Of a stretch of DNA of 50,435 nt, positions 17,000-25,428 are shown piece after piece. The stretch lies in the NCBI GenBank assembly GCA_027451745.1, contig DAIDIP010000004.1, positions 89,275 to 139,709 of the forward strand, read 5' to 3'. Origin of the DNA: Candidatus Melainabacteria bacterium. Lineage in GTDB: Bacteria > Cyanobacteriota > Vampirovibrionia > Obscuribacterales > Obscuribacteraceae. Under the pieces are notes generated by a model. It was given only the letters and a program-made list of their open reading frames with translations, had not been told where the DNA came from and ran no database searches. Every line of letters starts with the position of its first letter. Position 1 is the stretch's first letter. A program made the translations under genes and the position numbers.

Positions 17000-17290
17000 T
17001 AATGATGCTTGCGCTAACGGTGCTAGCGGTTAACAGATAATTTAATGAGCTAAAGATCTGCTCACAAAGGTCGCTCTACTGCAACTACTCAAAAGAGCAA
17101 TTTATAGATGTGGATACCAAGAGAGCATTTGGTCAACTTTAGTGTGAATAGCAGCTCTTGCCGGGGTCCCGTAGGACTTTGGCGGCGAAAACGCCAACGC
17201 CGGCTCTAAACGGTTGTGTAATTCGTCAAGAAGTGAAGGCGACTTAAATCACCGGATTATCCGGAAGCTTGAGTCGCTTTCATTTTTTTA
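17000..17290 (+). ncRNA. Candidate structured non-coding RNA (class unknown)
   Basis: Between tRNA-Arg and the crp-like gene there is no plus-strand reading frame, yet a strong plus-strand terminator sits at 17236-17288. Upstream of it, GCCGG (17160-17164) pairs with CCGGC (17200-17204), enclosing two hairpins: GTCC/GGAC with loop CGTA (17166-17177) and TTGGCG/CGCCAA (17179-17184/17092 to 17097 offset +100, that is 17192-17197). This looks like a three-way junction. The 5' end is unknown. 6S RNA is one possibility from location style, but I could not match its central bubble, and tmRNA, RNase P and SRP RNA signatures are absent. Confidence 0.45.
17236..17288 (+). terminator. Rho-independent terminator of the candidate ncRNA
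   Basis: The 13-bp stem 17236-17248/17269-17281 (two G-U pairs) is capped by the inner hairpin CCGGA/TCCGG (17252-17256/17260-17264) and followed directly by ATTTTTTTA. The T-run is on the plus strand only, so it terminates rightward transcription, for which no gene exists upstream. Confidence 0.75.
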
Positions 17291-17369
17291 TTTACTTTTT
17301 ATAGCACCAAATATAGTGCAAAGCATTTTTTGCTCTGTTTGGTGACGCTATTTTATACAACAATTAACC

Positions 17370-18062
17370 CTAATTGTGCCTTACCATATCTTCTAAAGCA
17401 GGCACATCGTTAATTGTGACCCGCTTAGATTCAATGTTTATCCAATGACTAGAGCGAAACTTATTGAGTATTTGTGTTACTGTCACTCGCGATGAACCCA
17501 CTAAATCAGCAATTTCTTGGTGTGTAAGTGGAAACTCTAAACGTATTCCTTTGGGTGTAACACGTCCATGATTTTCCGCTAGAGACAACAAAAGACGCGC
17601 TACGCGGCTTGGTACTTGTCTAAATACTAAATCTTCAATTCTTGCTTGTGCTTGTCTTAAGCGCCCACCAATCAGTTGAATTAAGCGAATGCCAAATTCA
17701 GGATTTTCTTTGATTAAACGCTGAAACGCATCCCGGCTAATTTGATAAATCCTTGAATCTTCTAAAGTTTCAGCATAACTATCATGCTCACCGCTTTCCC
17801 AAGCAGCGTCACCAATTAAATCGCCTGGTCCAAGCAATGCCAAAATAACTGTTTTACCTTCTGGTGATAAACGGGTAAGACGCACTCGGCCTTCTTCAAT
17901 GAAATAAATAGCATCAGATGCTGTCCCTGGTGAAAAAAGCGTATGATGTTTAGGCAATTCAAGTTCTTCAAAAATGCCTAATAATTTGCCTAGCTCAACT
18001 GGATTGAATGATTCAAAAATTTCACTCTGCCTTAAGCTAAATAATTTTGGTGCCGATTTCAT
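17370..18062 (-). CDS. CRP/FNR family transcriptional regulator
   Basis: 230 residues: an N-terminal cyclic-nucleotide-binding-type beta barrel (about 10-130), a dimerisation helix (about 135-160) and a winged helix with LTHQEIADLVGSSRVTVTQI near residues 178-198. The cAMP-contacting Glu and Arg-Ser of E. coli CRP are not conserved at the expected place (GDLIGDAAWESGEHDSY lacks the Arg), so cAMP is unlikely to be the ligand. FNR-type cysteines are also absent. NtcA or other ligand-sensing CRP relatives are the nearest alternatives. It is divergent from recA across about 490 bp. Confidence 0.88.
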   Translation of the reverse strand: MKSAPKLFSLRQSEIFESFNPVELGKLLGIFEELELPKHHTLFSPGTASDAIYFIEEGRVRLTRLSPEGKTVILALLGPGDLIGDAAWESGEHDSYAETLEDSRIYQISRDAFQRLIKENPEFGIRLIQLIGGRLRQAQARIEDLVFRQVPSRVARLLLSLAENHGRVTPKGIRLEFPLTHQEIADLVGSSRVTVTQILNKFRSSHWINIESKRVTINDVPALEDMVRHN

Positions 18063-18548
18063 GTACCCTTTCCCCGTGCCATAAGCGCCCGCTATACCAG
18101 CCGATCCATTTTTTATTGAAAGTTTTGTCTATATACTCTGGAAAAATTGAACTTTTCCTGTCCAGTATTCGTATATAGAATGTGCGAAGCCTAGGTCAAA
18201 TATTTTTATTGAATATATTTTGGCAATCTATTCAATATATAGTCGTAGTAAGTTTTGCTTCCTTTCAATAAGAAAATGTAGTCCAGCAAACTTTTTATAC
18301 CCAGCTTTGTAGTCCCTAAACCCCTTTTCAACCGCTCAGATAAATTAAGGCGGATTTTTTATTTTGATGTGAAATTGTCTTTTAATCAAAATTTGAAGAG
18401 GCTATAATCTGGCTAGTGCTGAACGCTACGGCTTGTTGCACACTAAAAGGCCCCACCTTAGCGAAAAATTGAAAAATCTCTGGCTCTTTATTGGGGCGAG
18501 TTTTTCATTAAACCGTAATTTAGCAATGAAGGAAAAGGAGAATTAATA
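18063..18548 (+). promoter_or_regulatory. recA/crp divergent intergenic region
   Basis: AT-rich 486 bp. A good -10 candidate TATAAT lies at 18403-18408 upstream of recA; a plausible -35 is in the TTTAATC stretch around 18381-18387, with a short 15-bp spacer. A GGAG-type ribosome binding site directly precedes ATG 18549. I found no LexA box of the GAAC-N4-GTTC type, so SOS control cannot be read here. No gene is seen in the region. Confidence 0.45.
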
Positions 18549-19664
18549 ATGGCTGTTGTAACTAAAGATGCCGCTAAAGAAAAGGCAGAAAAAGGGGCTG
18601 AAAAATCTAATCAAGAAATGACAGGAAAAGCAACAAAGACTAAAAGCGAGCAAACAGCTCCAGTATCGGCTGAACGTGTAAAAGCTCTAGGGCTAGCACT
18701 CGATTCTATTAAAAAACAATATGGTGATGGCTCCATTATGCGCCTTGGCGATTCTCGTCATGGACAAATTGAAGTTGTGCCAACCGGCGCATTATCTTTA
18801 GATGTTGCGCTAGGTGTGGGCGGTTTACCGCGTGGTCGTGTGATTGAAATTTATGGACCAGAATCTTCTGGCAAGACCACATTAGCTCAGCACGTTGCTG
18901 CCCAGGTACAAAAAATGGGTGGTATTGCAGCAATTGTAGATGCAGAACATGCTATGGACCCAGAATATGCTAAAGCCCTGGGTGTAAATGTAGACGAATT
19001 GCTTATTTCGCAACCAGATACTGGCGAACAAGCTTTAGAAATTACAGAACAGTTAGTGCGTTCTGGTGCTGTTGATTTAGTTATAGTTGACTCAGTGGCA
19101 GCTCTAGTCCCTAAAGCAGAAATTGAAGGTGAAATGGGTGATAGTTTGCCTGGCTTGCAAGCTCGTTTGATGAGCCAAGCTTTGCGTAAGCTTACAGCTA
19201 TTGTTAGCAAAACAAAAACCATAATTATATTCATCAATCAACTACGTCAGAAAATTGGTGTTATGTATGGCAATCCAGAAACAACAACTGGTGGCAATGC
19301 GCTTAAATTCTATGCATCAGTGCGTCTGGATATCAGAAAGATTGAAACATTGAAAAAAGATACTGTTGAGATTGGTAATCGTGTAAAAGTAAAAGTGGTC
19401 AAAAACAAAGTAGCGCCACCTTTCCGTATTGCTGAATTTGACATTATTTATGGACAAGGTATTAATAGCGCAGGTTGCATTTTAGATATTGCTGTAGAAC
19501 GTGAAATTGTCAAAAAATCAGGTGCATGGTTCAGCTACAAAGATGAGCGCATCGGACAAGGTCGCGATACGGTCAGGCAATATTTAGAAGCTAACCCAGC
19601 CATGCTAACTGAAATTGAGCAAAGAGTAAAAGAAGAATTGAGCAAAGTTGCACCAAAGATTTAG
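18549..19664 (+). CDS. recA: Recombinase RecA
   Basis: 371 residues. Walker A is GPESSGKT at residues 103-110, Walker B is [12 protein letters not shown], the MAW/L1 region [14 protein letters not shown] is followed by [10 protein letters not shown] and L2 [18 protein letters not shown]. Compared with E. coli RecA the N terminus is longer by about 37 residues, a Lys/Glu/Ala-rich tail with no recognised fold. It forms filaments on ssDNA for recombinational repair and would accept ends processed by the AddAB enzyme encoded upstream. It is followed by its own terminator. Confidence 0.98.
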   Translation: MAVVTKDAAKEKAEKGAEKSNQEMTGKATKTKSEQTAPVSAERVKALGLALDSIKKQYGDGSIMRLGDSRHGQIEVVPTGALSLDVALGVGGLPRGRVIEIYGPESSGKTTLAQHVAAQVQKMGGIAAIVDAEHAMDPEYAKALGVNVDELLISQPDTGEQALEITEQLVRSGAVDLVIVDSVAALVPKAEIEGEMGDSLPGLQARLMSQALRKLTAIVSKTKTIIIFINQLRQKIGVMYGNPETTTGGNALKFYASVRLDIRKIETLKKDTVEIGNRVKVKVVKNKVAPPFRIAEFDIIYGQGINSAGCILDIAVEREIVKKSGAWFSYKDERIGQGRDTVRQYLEANPAMLTEIEQRVKEELSKVAPKI

Positions 19665-19682
19665 TTTCAAAGCTATAAGAAT

Positions 19683-19718
19683 ACAAAACCCGAGCCGTAT
19701 TGACGGGTCGGGTTTTGT
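19683..19718 (+). terminator. recA terminator
   Basis: ACAAAACCCGA (19683-19693) pairs perfectly with TCGGGTTTTGT (19708-19718), with the inner part CCGT/ACGG extending the stem. The T-rich 3' arm follows the GC core, as in an intrinsic terminator. Confidence 0.85.
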
Positions 19719-19800
19719 GTAAGTCATCATTAAACTTTTGTCGTCAACAACTCCAATTAATAACCTTGTCAATAGTACTATTTTTTGGTACCATGGTTAA

Positions 19801-20055
19801 ATGAATAAAAAGCACCGGGCGACTTTAAATAAAATATTTGCTCGACCGGTAAATAGTTCAGTCAAATGGGCGGATACTGAGTCCATGTTTATTGCATTAG
19901 GTGCTGAAGTTAGCCAAAGAGAAGGTTCACGAATTGGCGTCTTTTTATTTAACGAAGTTCGAGTATTTCACCGCCCCCACCCATCACCAAATATAGATAA
20001 GGGAGCTGTTGTGAGCATAAGAAAATGGCTAGAGAGCCATGGAGTAAAACCATGA
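19801..20055 (+). CDS. hicA: HicA-type toxin
   Basis: 84 residues with the alpha/beta layout of the HicA double-stranded-RNA-binding-like fold: SSVKWADTESMFIALGAEV, then EGSRIGVFLFNEVRVFHRPHP, then DKGAVVSIRKWLESHGV. HicA toxins cleave mRNA. The GSHH motif of the best-studied members is GSRI here, as in a known sub-branch whose active site may use the later HRPHP histidines. It precedes hicB with a four-base ATGA overlap and sits directly after the recA terminator. Confidence 0.88.
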   Translation: MNKKHRATLNKIFARPVNSSVKWADTESMFIALGAEVSQREGSRIGVFLFNEVRVFHRPHPSPNIDKGAVVSIRKWLESHGVKP

Positions 20056-20390
20056 AGAATGTAATTGAGATTGATGGACATAAGGCCGTTATTTCCTTAG
20101 ATCCAGAAATTGGCATGATCCGAGGAGAATTTTTGGGTTTAAATGGTGGTGCTGATTTTTATGCTAAAAGCGTTAATGAATTAACCGTGGAAGGGCGCAA
20201 ATCACTAAAAGTTTTTCTCAACTTATGCAAAGAAAAACACATTGAGCCATTCCGTGAATTTTCAGGACGATTCAATGTGCGACTTGATCCTGAGATGCAT
20301 GAAACAGCAGTGATAGCAGCGGCCGCCGAAAATAAAAGTCTGAATGAATGGATTGCCGATGCAATTGAAACAGCAATTCAGGCAACTTGA
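20052..20390 (+). CDS. hicB: HicB-type antitoxin
   Basis: 112 residues from ATG 20052. The N-terminal HicB fold has KAVISLDPEIGMIRGEFLGL and the conserved FYAKSVNELTVEGRKSL; the C-terminal part (FSGRFNVRLDPEMHETAVIAAAAENKSL split by the usual turn) is a ribbon-helix-helix DNA-binding domain. The ATG overlaps the hicA stop and GGAG lies seven bases upstream. It neutralises HicA and should autoregulate the operon. Confidence 0.88.
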   Translation: MKNVIEIDGHKAVISLDPEIGMIRGEFLGLNGGADFYAKSVNELTVEGRKSLKVFLNLCKEKHIEPFREFSGRFNVRLDPEMHETAVIAAAAENKSLNEWIADAIETAIQAT

Positions 20391-20422
20391 AAAGCGCTGC
20401 TTTACAATTGGCATAGATTCAG

Positions 20423-20432
20423 CTAGCGCTAA
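20423..20432. repeat. Intergenic GCGCTA palindrome
   Basis: CTAGCGCTAA contains the perfect octamer TAGCGCTA (20424-20431) between hicB and lnt. Same element type as at 2264-2273. Confidence 0.45.
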
Positions 20433-20516
20433 CTCCGATAACCTGGAACCGGAAGCAATTACAGGGGACTTCCCATAAAATATTTTTCTTTTCCTATTGT
20501 TTGTGTACTATCTGGC

Positions 20517-22025
20517 TTGTGCCTAGGTCTTTCTGCTCCTGGCATAGGTCTTTGGTTCCTGGCATGGTTTTGCTTAACGCCATTGCTATTGATCATCAGT
20601 CTTTCAACAATAAACAAAGAGCATCTTTATAAATCATGGCTCAAAGTTTTTAACTATGGTTTTTTATTTGGGCTTGCATACAATTGTGTTTATTTGCATT
20701 GGTATTTAAATCTTGCTCCACTTGATTGGCTAGGGTTTAATGCCTGGCAGGGACAATTACTTGCCATAGCAGCTTGGCTTATCGTCGCGAGTCATCAAGC
20801 TTTGCTTGTTGCTATCTTCTCTGTGCTATGTAAGCTTTTGCTCAATGTCTTATCAAAAACAAATGCTTCAAACATTTTGCAAATCTTTTTGGTGCCCCTG
20901 CTTTGGGTGATAGTCATCAATAAATTAGGCAACGCCCGTGACCTTACCGGCGTCCCTTGGAGCATGCTTGAATACACACAATACAAACAATTGCCTCTTA
21001 TTCAAATAGCAGATATTGTCGGCAGTATTGGCATCGGCTTTTTGATTGTGATGATCAATGCCTTTATTGCTCAGGTTGTTGAAGCGATGTTAATAGGGCG
21101 CAATGAAAGCAAACCAGCGTTAGATAAAAGTCTTATAAGCGCTCACGCTCCCGCACTTTCACTATGTATGTCATTTCTTGTCGCTGCGAATTTTTATGGG
21201 CATTATGTTTTAGCTTCACCTCAAACGGAGCCAAAAGAAACTGTTTCTATAGTGCAGCCAAACATCAATATAGAAATGGAGAAATCCAAAAGACAATGTA
21301 CCCTCTCGGAACTTATAACCCATCAACTACAATTGGCTAGCAAATGTCCACCAGGATTATGTGTATGGACAGAAAGTTCTTTGCCGACTCGCATAAGCGA
21401 AGATAAAGACTTACAAAGGCTGCTCATCAGCTTTGCTCAGTCAAAGAAGCTTTCGCTTATTGTAGGCACAATAGACTCAGATAACGCTGATTATTACAAT
21501 GCTGCTTGGGCGACATCTTCTTCTGGACGATCAAGCAAACAGATGTACCACAAGCGTTATTTAGTGCCCTTTGGCGAATATACGCCACAATTTGTCCGTA
21601 ATTGGCCAGATTGGATTTTGTGCCTTACCAATACACCAGCTGGCACAGGATATTCTTCCGGTAAAGAACCTGCGCTACTTAATATCAATGAAAAACTAAT
21701 AGCCCCTTTGATTTGTTTTGAAGTAATATCCCCTGAATTGGCAGCAGCAAGTGTGCGTGCTGGCGGGCAATTATTGGTAAACATAAATGATTTGGCTTGG
21801 TTTCATGAATCAATTATTGGTGAACAGATGATAGCTTGTGCTGTATTTAGAGCAATTGAAAATCGACGCTATTTTATTTTTGCTGCCAATACAGGGCCTT
21901 CGGCGGTAATATCTTCAACCGGAAAAATAAATGCCTCTATTGGCCAAGATAAAACTACTGATTTAATCGATAAATTTAATTATTTATCTAAATTGACTCT
22001 TTTTACGCGCTATTTTATGTTGTAA
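20517..22025 (+). CDS. lnt: Apolipoprotein N-acyltransferase
   Basis: 502 residues from TTG 20517. Six to seven membrane segments form the N-terminal half, followed by a nitrilase-like domain. The catalytic triad is visible: Glu286 in VWTESS, Lys346 in YHKRYLVPFGEY, Cys400 in PLICFEV. It adds the third acyl chain to lipoproteins at the periplasmic face, consistent with a diderm envelope. The start is doubtful: the conserved first helix continues upstream of 20517, and the best ribosome binding site (AGGGGA, 20463-20468) is placed for an ATA codon at 20475, giving 14 more residues. No ATG or GTG lies in frame there. Confidence 0.93.
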   Translation: MCLGLSAPGIGLWFLAWFCLTPLLLIISLSTINKEHLYKSWLKVFNYGFLFGLAYNCVYLHWYLNLAPLDWLGFNAWQGQLLAIAAWLIVASHQALLVAIFSVLCKLLLNVLSKTNASNILQIFLVPLLWVIVINKLGNARDLTGVPWSMLEYTQYKQLPLIQIADIVGSIGIGFLIVMINAFIAQVVEAMLIGRNESKPALDKSLISAHAPALSLCMSFLVAANFYGHYVLASPQTEPKETVSIVQPNINIEMEKSKRQCTLSELITHQLQLASKCPPGLCVWTESSLPTRISEDKDLQRLLISFAQSKKLSLIVGTIDSDNADYYNAAWATSSSGRSSKQMYHKRYLVPFGEYTPQFVRNWPDWILCLTNTPAGTGYSSGKEPALLNINEKLIAPLICFEVISPELAAASVRAGGQLLVNINDLAWFHESIIGEQMIACAVFRAIENRRYFIFAANTGPSAVISSTGKINASIGQDKTTDLIDKFNYLSKLTLFTRYFML

Positions 22026-22041
22026 TTGAACGGGGACATTT

Positions 22042-22755
22042 ATGGCGAAATTTAAAAAAAGTTTTTTTGTACTAGTATTGTTTTATATGGCTTGTCTGCT
22101 ACCGAGTCGGCAAACATTTTTGGCTGTTGAAGCTGCCCCTGACCTTGCTTCAGACATAGCAGTGCAGCAAACCACAATTTCTAAGACGACAGTTACTAGT
22201 ACAACTGCCACTACTAGTACAACTCAAGCTAAGACTATAAATGATATCGATAGCCAAAACGATAAATCAAAAAATATTGTCAGTACAACTTTGGAATCTG
22301 TTTTTAAAGCTGATGATGCCACCATATGGAACACTCTAGTTGATTTTCAAAAATACCCCAATATTTTTAAGCGGGTCAAATCAGTAGAAATTACTAAGCG
22401 TGAAGGCAATTTAGTTTATATAGAAAGCCAATTAAAGCCACATCTTTTTGTCAAAAAAATTGTCCAGTATATGGTTAATGATTTAAGTGCTGCACCAAAA
22501 ATGCTCAAATGGCGCATGCTTGATGGAAATTTCAAATATGTAATTGGCAAATGGGAATTGCAACAGCGCTCGCCAAATTCTTGTTTGGTTCGATACACAC
22601 TCAATGTTGATGTGGGACCAATTATTCCAGCCGCCCTTACTAATTTTGTTGTTCATCATATACAACAAGAAATTGTGGCTGATTTGCAGCATTATGTTGA
22701 GTCCGAATATGGTAAAAAGCAAAACAGTCGTAGAGTGGCCTTTTTTGCTTTTTAG
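22042..22755 (+). CDS. Secreted SRPBCC/START-like (polyketide cyclase/Coq10-like) protein
   Basis: 237 residues. An N-terminal signal peptide or anchor (about residues 8-30) and a Thr/Ser-rich linker precede an SRPBCC fold: KADDATIWNTLVDFQKYPNIFKR is broken as A-D-D-A-x-x-W and D-F-x-x-Y-P motifs, then PKMLKWRML and a long C-terminal helix. Members of the fold bind hydrophobic ligands. It lies 16 bp after lnt, so it is probably co-transcribed. The last codons lie in an AT-rich inverted repeat (22714-22724/22743-22753) that also contains the stop and may act as a weak terminator. Confidence 0.75.
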   Translation: MAKFKKSFFVLVLFYMACLLPSRQTFLAVEAAPDLASDIAVQQTTISKTTVTSTTATTSTTQAKTINDIDSQNDKSKNIVSTTLESVFKADDATIWNTLVDFQKYPNIFKRVKSVEITKREGNLVYIESQLKPHLFVKKIVQYMVNDLSAAPKMLKWRMLDGNFKYVIGKWELQQRSPNSCLVRYTLNVDVGPIIPAALTNFVVHHIQQEIVADLQHYVESEYGKKQNSRRVAFFAF

Positions 22756-22812
22756 TGCACCGCCTGCAATACCACATAAGAATGACGATTGCTGCTGACA
22801 CAAATGCTTGTT

Positions 22813-23148
22813 TTACGGCAACAGTTTTGCTGCACCAGGAAGCTCAATTTTTACTATTGATTTGCCATTTTGTTTTTCAATCGACTTAAGTGTGCCCATG
22901 GCTACTTCGCCCCAATTGTCTTTTATAGGGATCATACCTTCACCAGGTTGAGCTATTTTTATATGGTTGTCTTTCTCGTTCTTTTTACTAACGGTGCCAT
23001 CTACTTCTATAACAAGGGTAGTCAAGCCCGCATAACGTTTGACTTTATTATGTAATACGCCTTGACCAATTACATCCCAATTTTGGTTTTTAGTATTGGT
23101 ACCTTCACCCCATTCTAATAGCCGAACAGGTTTACCCAATCTAATCAT
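22813..23148 (-). CDS. Hypothetical 111-residue protein
   Basis: Not recognised. It is rich in beta-strand patterns (two repeats of the type W-x-V-I/V-x-x-G-x-L/V-x-x-V/I: NWDVIGQGVLHNKVKRY and NWGEVAMGTLKSIEK), which suggests a small duplicated beta domain. No signal peptide or membrane segment. ATG 23148 has GGGAG upstream, so it is probably a real gene, conserved perhaps only in close relatives. Confidence 0.65.
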   Translation of the reverse strand: MIRLGKPVRLLEWGEGTNTKNQNWDVIGQGVLHNKVKRYAGLTTLVIEVDGTVSKKNEKDNHIKIAQPGEGMIPIKDNWGEVAMGTLKSIEKQNGKSIVKIELPGAAKLLP

Positions 23149-23236
23149 TCTTGCTGCTCCCGTTTGTTACAGACCTCTTAGCAAGAGAAAAGCATAACAT
23201 ATTGGCAATTTTTCTTGCTGTTACTGACACAGTCTG

Positions 23237-24769
23237 TTAACGAAAACCGAAGCCAAAACCGCCGCTGCCAAAGCCAAACCCGGAGCCAAATCCACCCATA
23301 CCATAAGGCGAACCAAAAGGCGACATGCCATAATTATTGTAGCCATAAGAGCCATTGGGAGTAACGCGACCGCGCGCACCATATGTGGTGCCGGTGTTAG
23401 GGTTAATCATAGTCCCAGTGTTAGGATCTATAAGCATGCCTGTACTAGGATCTAATACATAATTGCCGCCATTCGTGGCATAACTTCCAGTCATACCGCC
23501 ACCAGAAAGCATATTGCCCAACGAGCCCATGATTCTGCTTAAATTGCTGCGTGATTTTTGTATACTCGCATTAGCATTGTTTAAATCTTCAGCGTCAGAT
23601 TTAGAACCATTAGGGTCAATTTGATATGTCTGGGCCAGCGATTGTAATTCCTGCTGTCTAATAGGTACTTTAGCCAAAAGAGTTTGCACGCGCTGTGGAA
23701 TTGGTGTTTCTACAGATGGTTTTTGTCCTGGGAAAACACTTGCTTCTAATCTATTCAATCTAGCAGGCAATGGATCTCGCTCATAACTTTTACCAAAAAT
23801 CTCATGCTCCAAAGCCGTTACTTGTTGGCTAATACCAAAACTTTTAATTGATATTCCTGGACCTGTTGTACCATTATCTGGAATATAAGCACTAGAGAAT
23901 GGGCTTCTCATCGGCTTGGTAGGAATACCATAAGATCTTTGCATGTCCTCATAAATATTTCTGTTGCTATAAGTCAAATCATCTCCACGACTAGATGGAT
24001 ATTGTTTATGAGGGAGCATGTCATCATCGTCATCTATCCAATCACTAAGACTATTTTGACGACGGGCAATGTCTATACCTGTTGCCGTTTTGAGTTTGTC
24101 AACTCTTTCACTCAAATCATCAGATGTAGATTCAGAACCTAAGGCTTTTTTCTCTAAACGAGAAAGCCTATTTTTAATTGGCTCGCTTGCATAATCTTTG
24201 CCGAACAATTTTGTTTCCATTGCTGTTACAGCGGGATAATTTCCTATACTAGTACTTTCATTAGCAGCATCTTCACTGGCAATTTCTTTTGCCTTGTTTT
24301 TATGATGCCTGGACTGAGCGGCTGCCATTTCATCACTTATTTTGTTAGAAGTGCCGGCTGTTGAACTTTCAGAACTCGCCGAACTTATACTGGGACTATT
24401 ATCTAAGTTAGGCACTGCTTTAACCAAAGAGGCAACACGCTGATCCGCACACCCCTTTTGGCTTTCACCAAATACAATTTTTTCTATACGATCGAGTCTG
24501 GCATCTGTATTATCCTTTGGATATCTGTGTTGAAACAGTTTAGACTCTAATTTGCCAAGCTTATCTTCTATATCACTTACTGATGCCTCAGATTGTTTGC
24601 TTGAATTGTCTGCTGCTATAGCAGTATGAGCTATAGAGAATACGATTAGGTTGAAACAAATTCCCAGACCTAAAAACCAGAAATTTCTTCCGACCAAATT
24701 GCCGTTTATTTTGTTATATATGCTTAGCGTGTACATTTTTGGCACGCAGTATTGGGAAGTTAACGCCAC
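23237..24769 (-). CDS. Secreted protein with three E-x-x-LFG-x-x-Y repeats and Gly-rich tail
   Basis: 510 residues with a signal peptide (hydrophobic segment about 31-48, cleavage near AIAA). Three copies of a roughly 30-residue motif occur (near residues 72, 186 and 327): Glu, two residues, LF or IFG, Tyr, then R-L-x-R-L/I-E, then V/A-F/L-G. Between them are long Ser/Asn-rich disordered linkers. The end has GTMINPNTGTT-like Asn-Thr-Gly repeats and a Gly/Phe-rich tail. Function unknown; probably a periplasmic or surface protein of a lineage-specific family. A start at an internal Met (residue 12) is also possible. Confidence 0.7.
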   Translation of the reverse strand: MALTSQYCVPKMYTLSIYNKINGNLVGRNFWFLGLGICFNLIVFSIAHTAIAADNSSKQSEASVSDIEDKLGKLESKLFQHRYPKDNTDARLDRIEKIVFGESQKGCADQRVASLVKAVPNLDNSPSISSASSESSTAGTSNKISDEMAAAQSRHHKNKAKEIASEDAANESTSIGNYPAVTAMETKLFGKDYASEPIKNRLSRLEKKALGSESTSDDLSERVDKLKTATGIDIARRQNSLSDWIDDDDDMLPHKQYPSSRGDDLTYSNRNIYEDMQRSYGIPTKPMRSPFSSAYIPDNGTTGPGISIKSFGISQQVTALEHEIFGKSYERDPLPARLNRLEASVFPGQKPSVETPIPQRVQTLLAKVPIRQQELQSLAQTYQIDPNGSKSDAEDLNNANASIQKSRSNLSRIMGSLGNMLSGGGMTGSYATNGGNYVLDPSTGMLIDPNTGTMINPNTGTTYGARGRVTPNGSYGYNNYGMSPFGSPYGMGGFGSGFGFGSGGFGFGFR

Positions 24770-24845
24770 AGGCTGACACTTATCTTATACTATTATGCCT
24801 CTTTGAAAATAAATGCGAAAAGAGAAAAAATGAGATAACTCACAG

Positions 24846-24865
24846 GTTAGCGCAGCTGCGCTAAC
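24846..24865. repeat. 20-bp perfect intergenic palindrome
   Basis: GTTAGCGCAGCTGCGCTAAC is a perfect palindrome built from two GCGCTAA arms. It is the longest member of the intergenic GCGCTA set and lies near the left border of the first GC-rich block. Confidence 0.7.
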
Positions 24866-25108
24866 TCTCCACCTGGACTTTAATCTTATTACTAACCTTA
24901 TAAATCTCACATTGGTAACATTGAAAGCATGAACCGTACTACAAGCCCATCTTGAGGTCTTAAGGTGCTCTTGACTTTCTGGTGTTTAAAATGACAGTGT
25001 GAAAGTAAGTTTTTACCCATTCCAACCCGGGAACGTCTGCCACCCAGTCTATTTATTATCACTAATATTCCCTTCCTTCGATTTGAGCCAAGTGCCCGGG
25101 AGTTCGCA

Positions 25109-25222
25109 ATGAGTGCGCCTACGATTTCGGTTTTCGGCATGGGCGGTTCAATCATGGGCACTGATGCTGGGCGCACGACGCCCGATGCCCGATGCGCCCA
25201 AGCTCCGCCGGCAACACCATAA
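25109..25222 (+). CDS. Small leader ORF in GC-rich block A
   Basis: 37 codons, ATG 25109 to TAA 25222, with GGGAG at 25097-25101 six to seven bases upstream. The product (MSAPTISVFGMGGSIMG at the start) has no known domain. It stands in the long leader of the M3-like peptidase gene and could be a small protein or a regulatory leader peptide. Confidence 0.35.
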   Translation: MSAPTISVFGMGGSIMGTDAGRTTPDARCAQAPPATP

Positions 25223-25282
25223 TCGAGACTGGACAATATCTCGTTGCGGCAGGATTGCACGAGACCGCGCGAGTAATCATCC

Positions 25283-25331
25283 TGGTCTCTTCCCCCTATC
25301 TCTTGGGCGGAGAGAAAGCCCAAGAAGACCA
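25283..25331 (+). promoter_or_regulatory. Two-part leader hairpin, block A
   Basis: TTGGGC (25303-25308)/GCCCAA (25318-25323) forms an inner hairpin, and TGGTCT (25283-25288)/AGACCA (25326-25331) closes around it. Part of the structured leader of the peptidase gene. Confidence 0.45.
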
Positions 25332-25356
25332 ATAGAGTCGCCATCCATCGTGCGTA

Positions 25357-25387
25357 AGCCGACCATGCAAACAGCGCATGGTCGGCT
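25357..25387 (+). promoter_or_regulatory. Strong leader hairpin, block A
   Basis: AGCCGACCATGC (25357-25368) pairs perfectly with GCATGGTCGGCT (25376-25387) around a seven-base loop. It ends 27 bases before the ribosome binding site of the peptidase gene and is not followed by a T-run, so it is more likely an mRNA 5' structure than a terminator. Confidence 0.55.
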
Positions 25388-25428
25388 ATACGCTTACCCT
25401 CAGAAAAAATTCAGCGAGGAACCCTGCC

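Noticed and set aside
18063-18548. LexA/SOS box upstream of recA
   Set aside because: No GAAC-N4-GTTC or GTTC-N7-GTTC pair was seen. SOS control may use another motif in this lineage.
24907-25344. A 145-codon minus-strand frame in the leader of block A
   Set aside because: No ribosome binding site, no recognisable domain, and it is the reverse of a region rich in plus-strand hairpins and a small plus-strand frame with a good Shine-Dalgarno. GC-rich DNA gives such chance frames.
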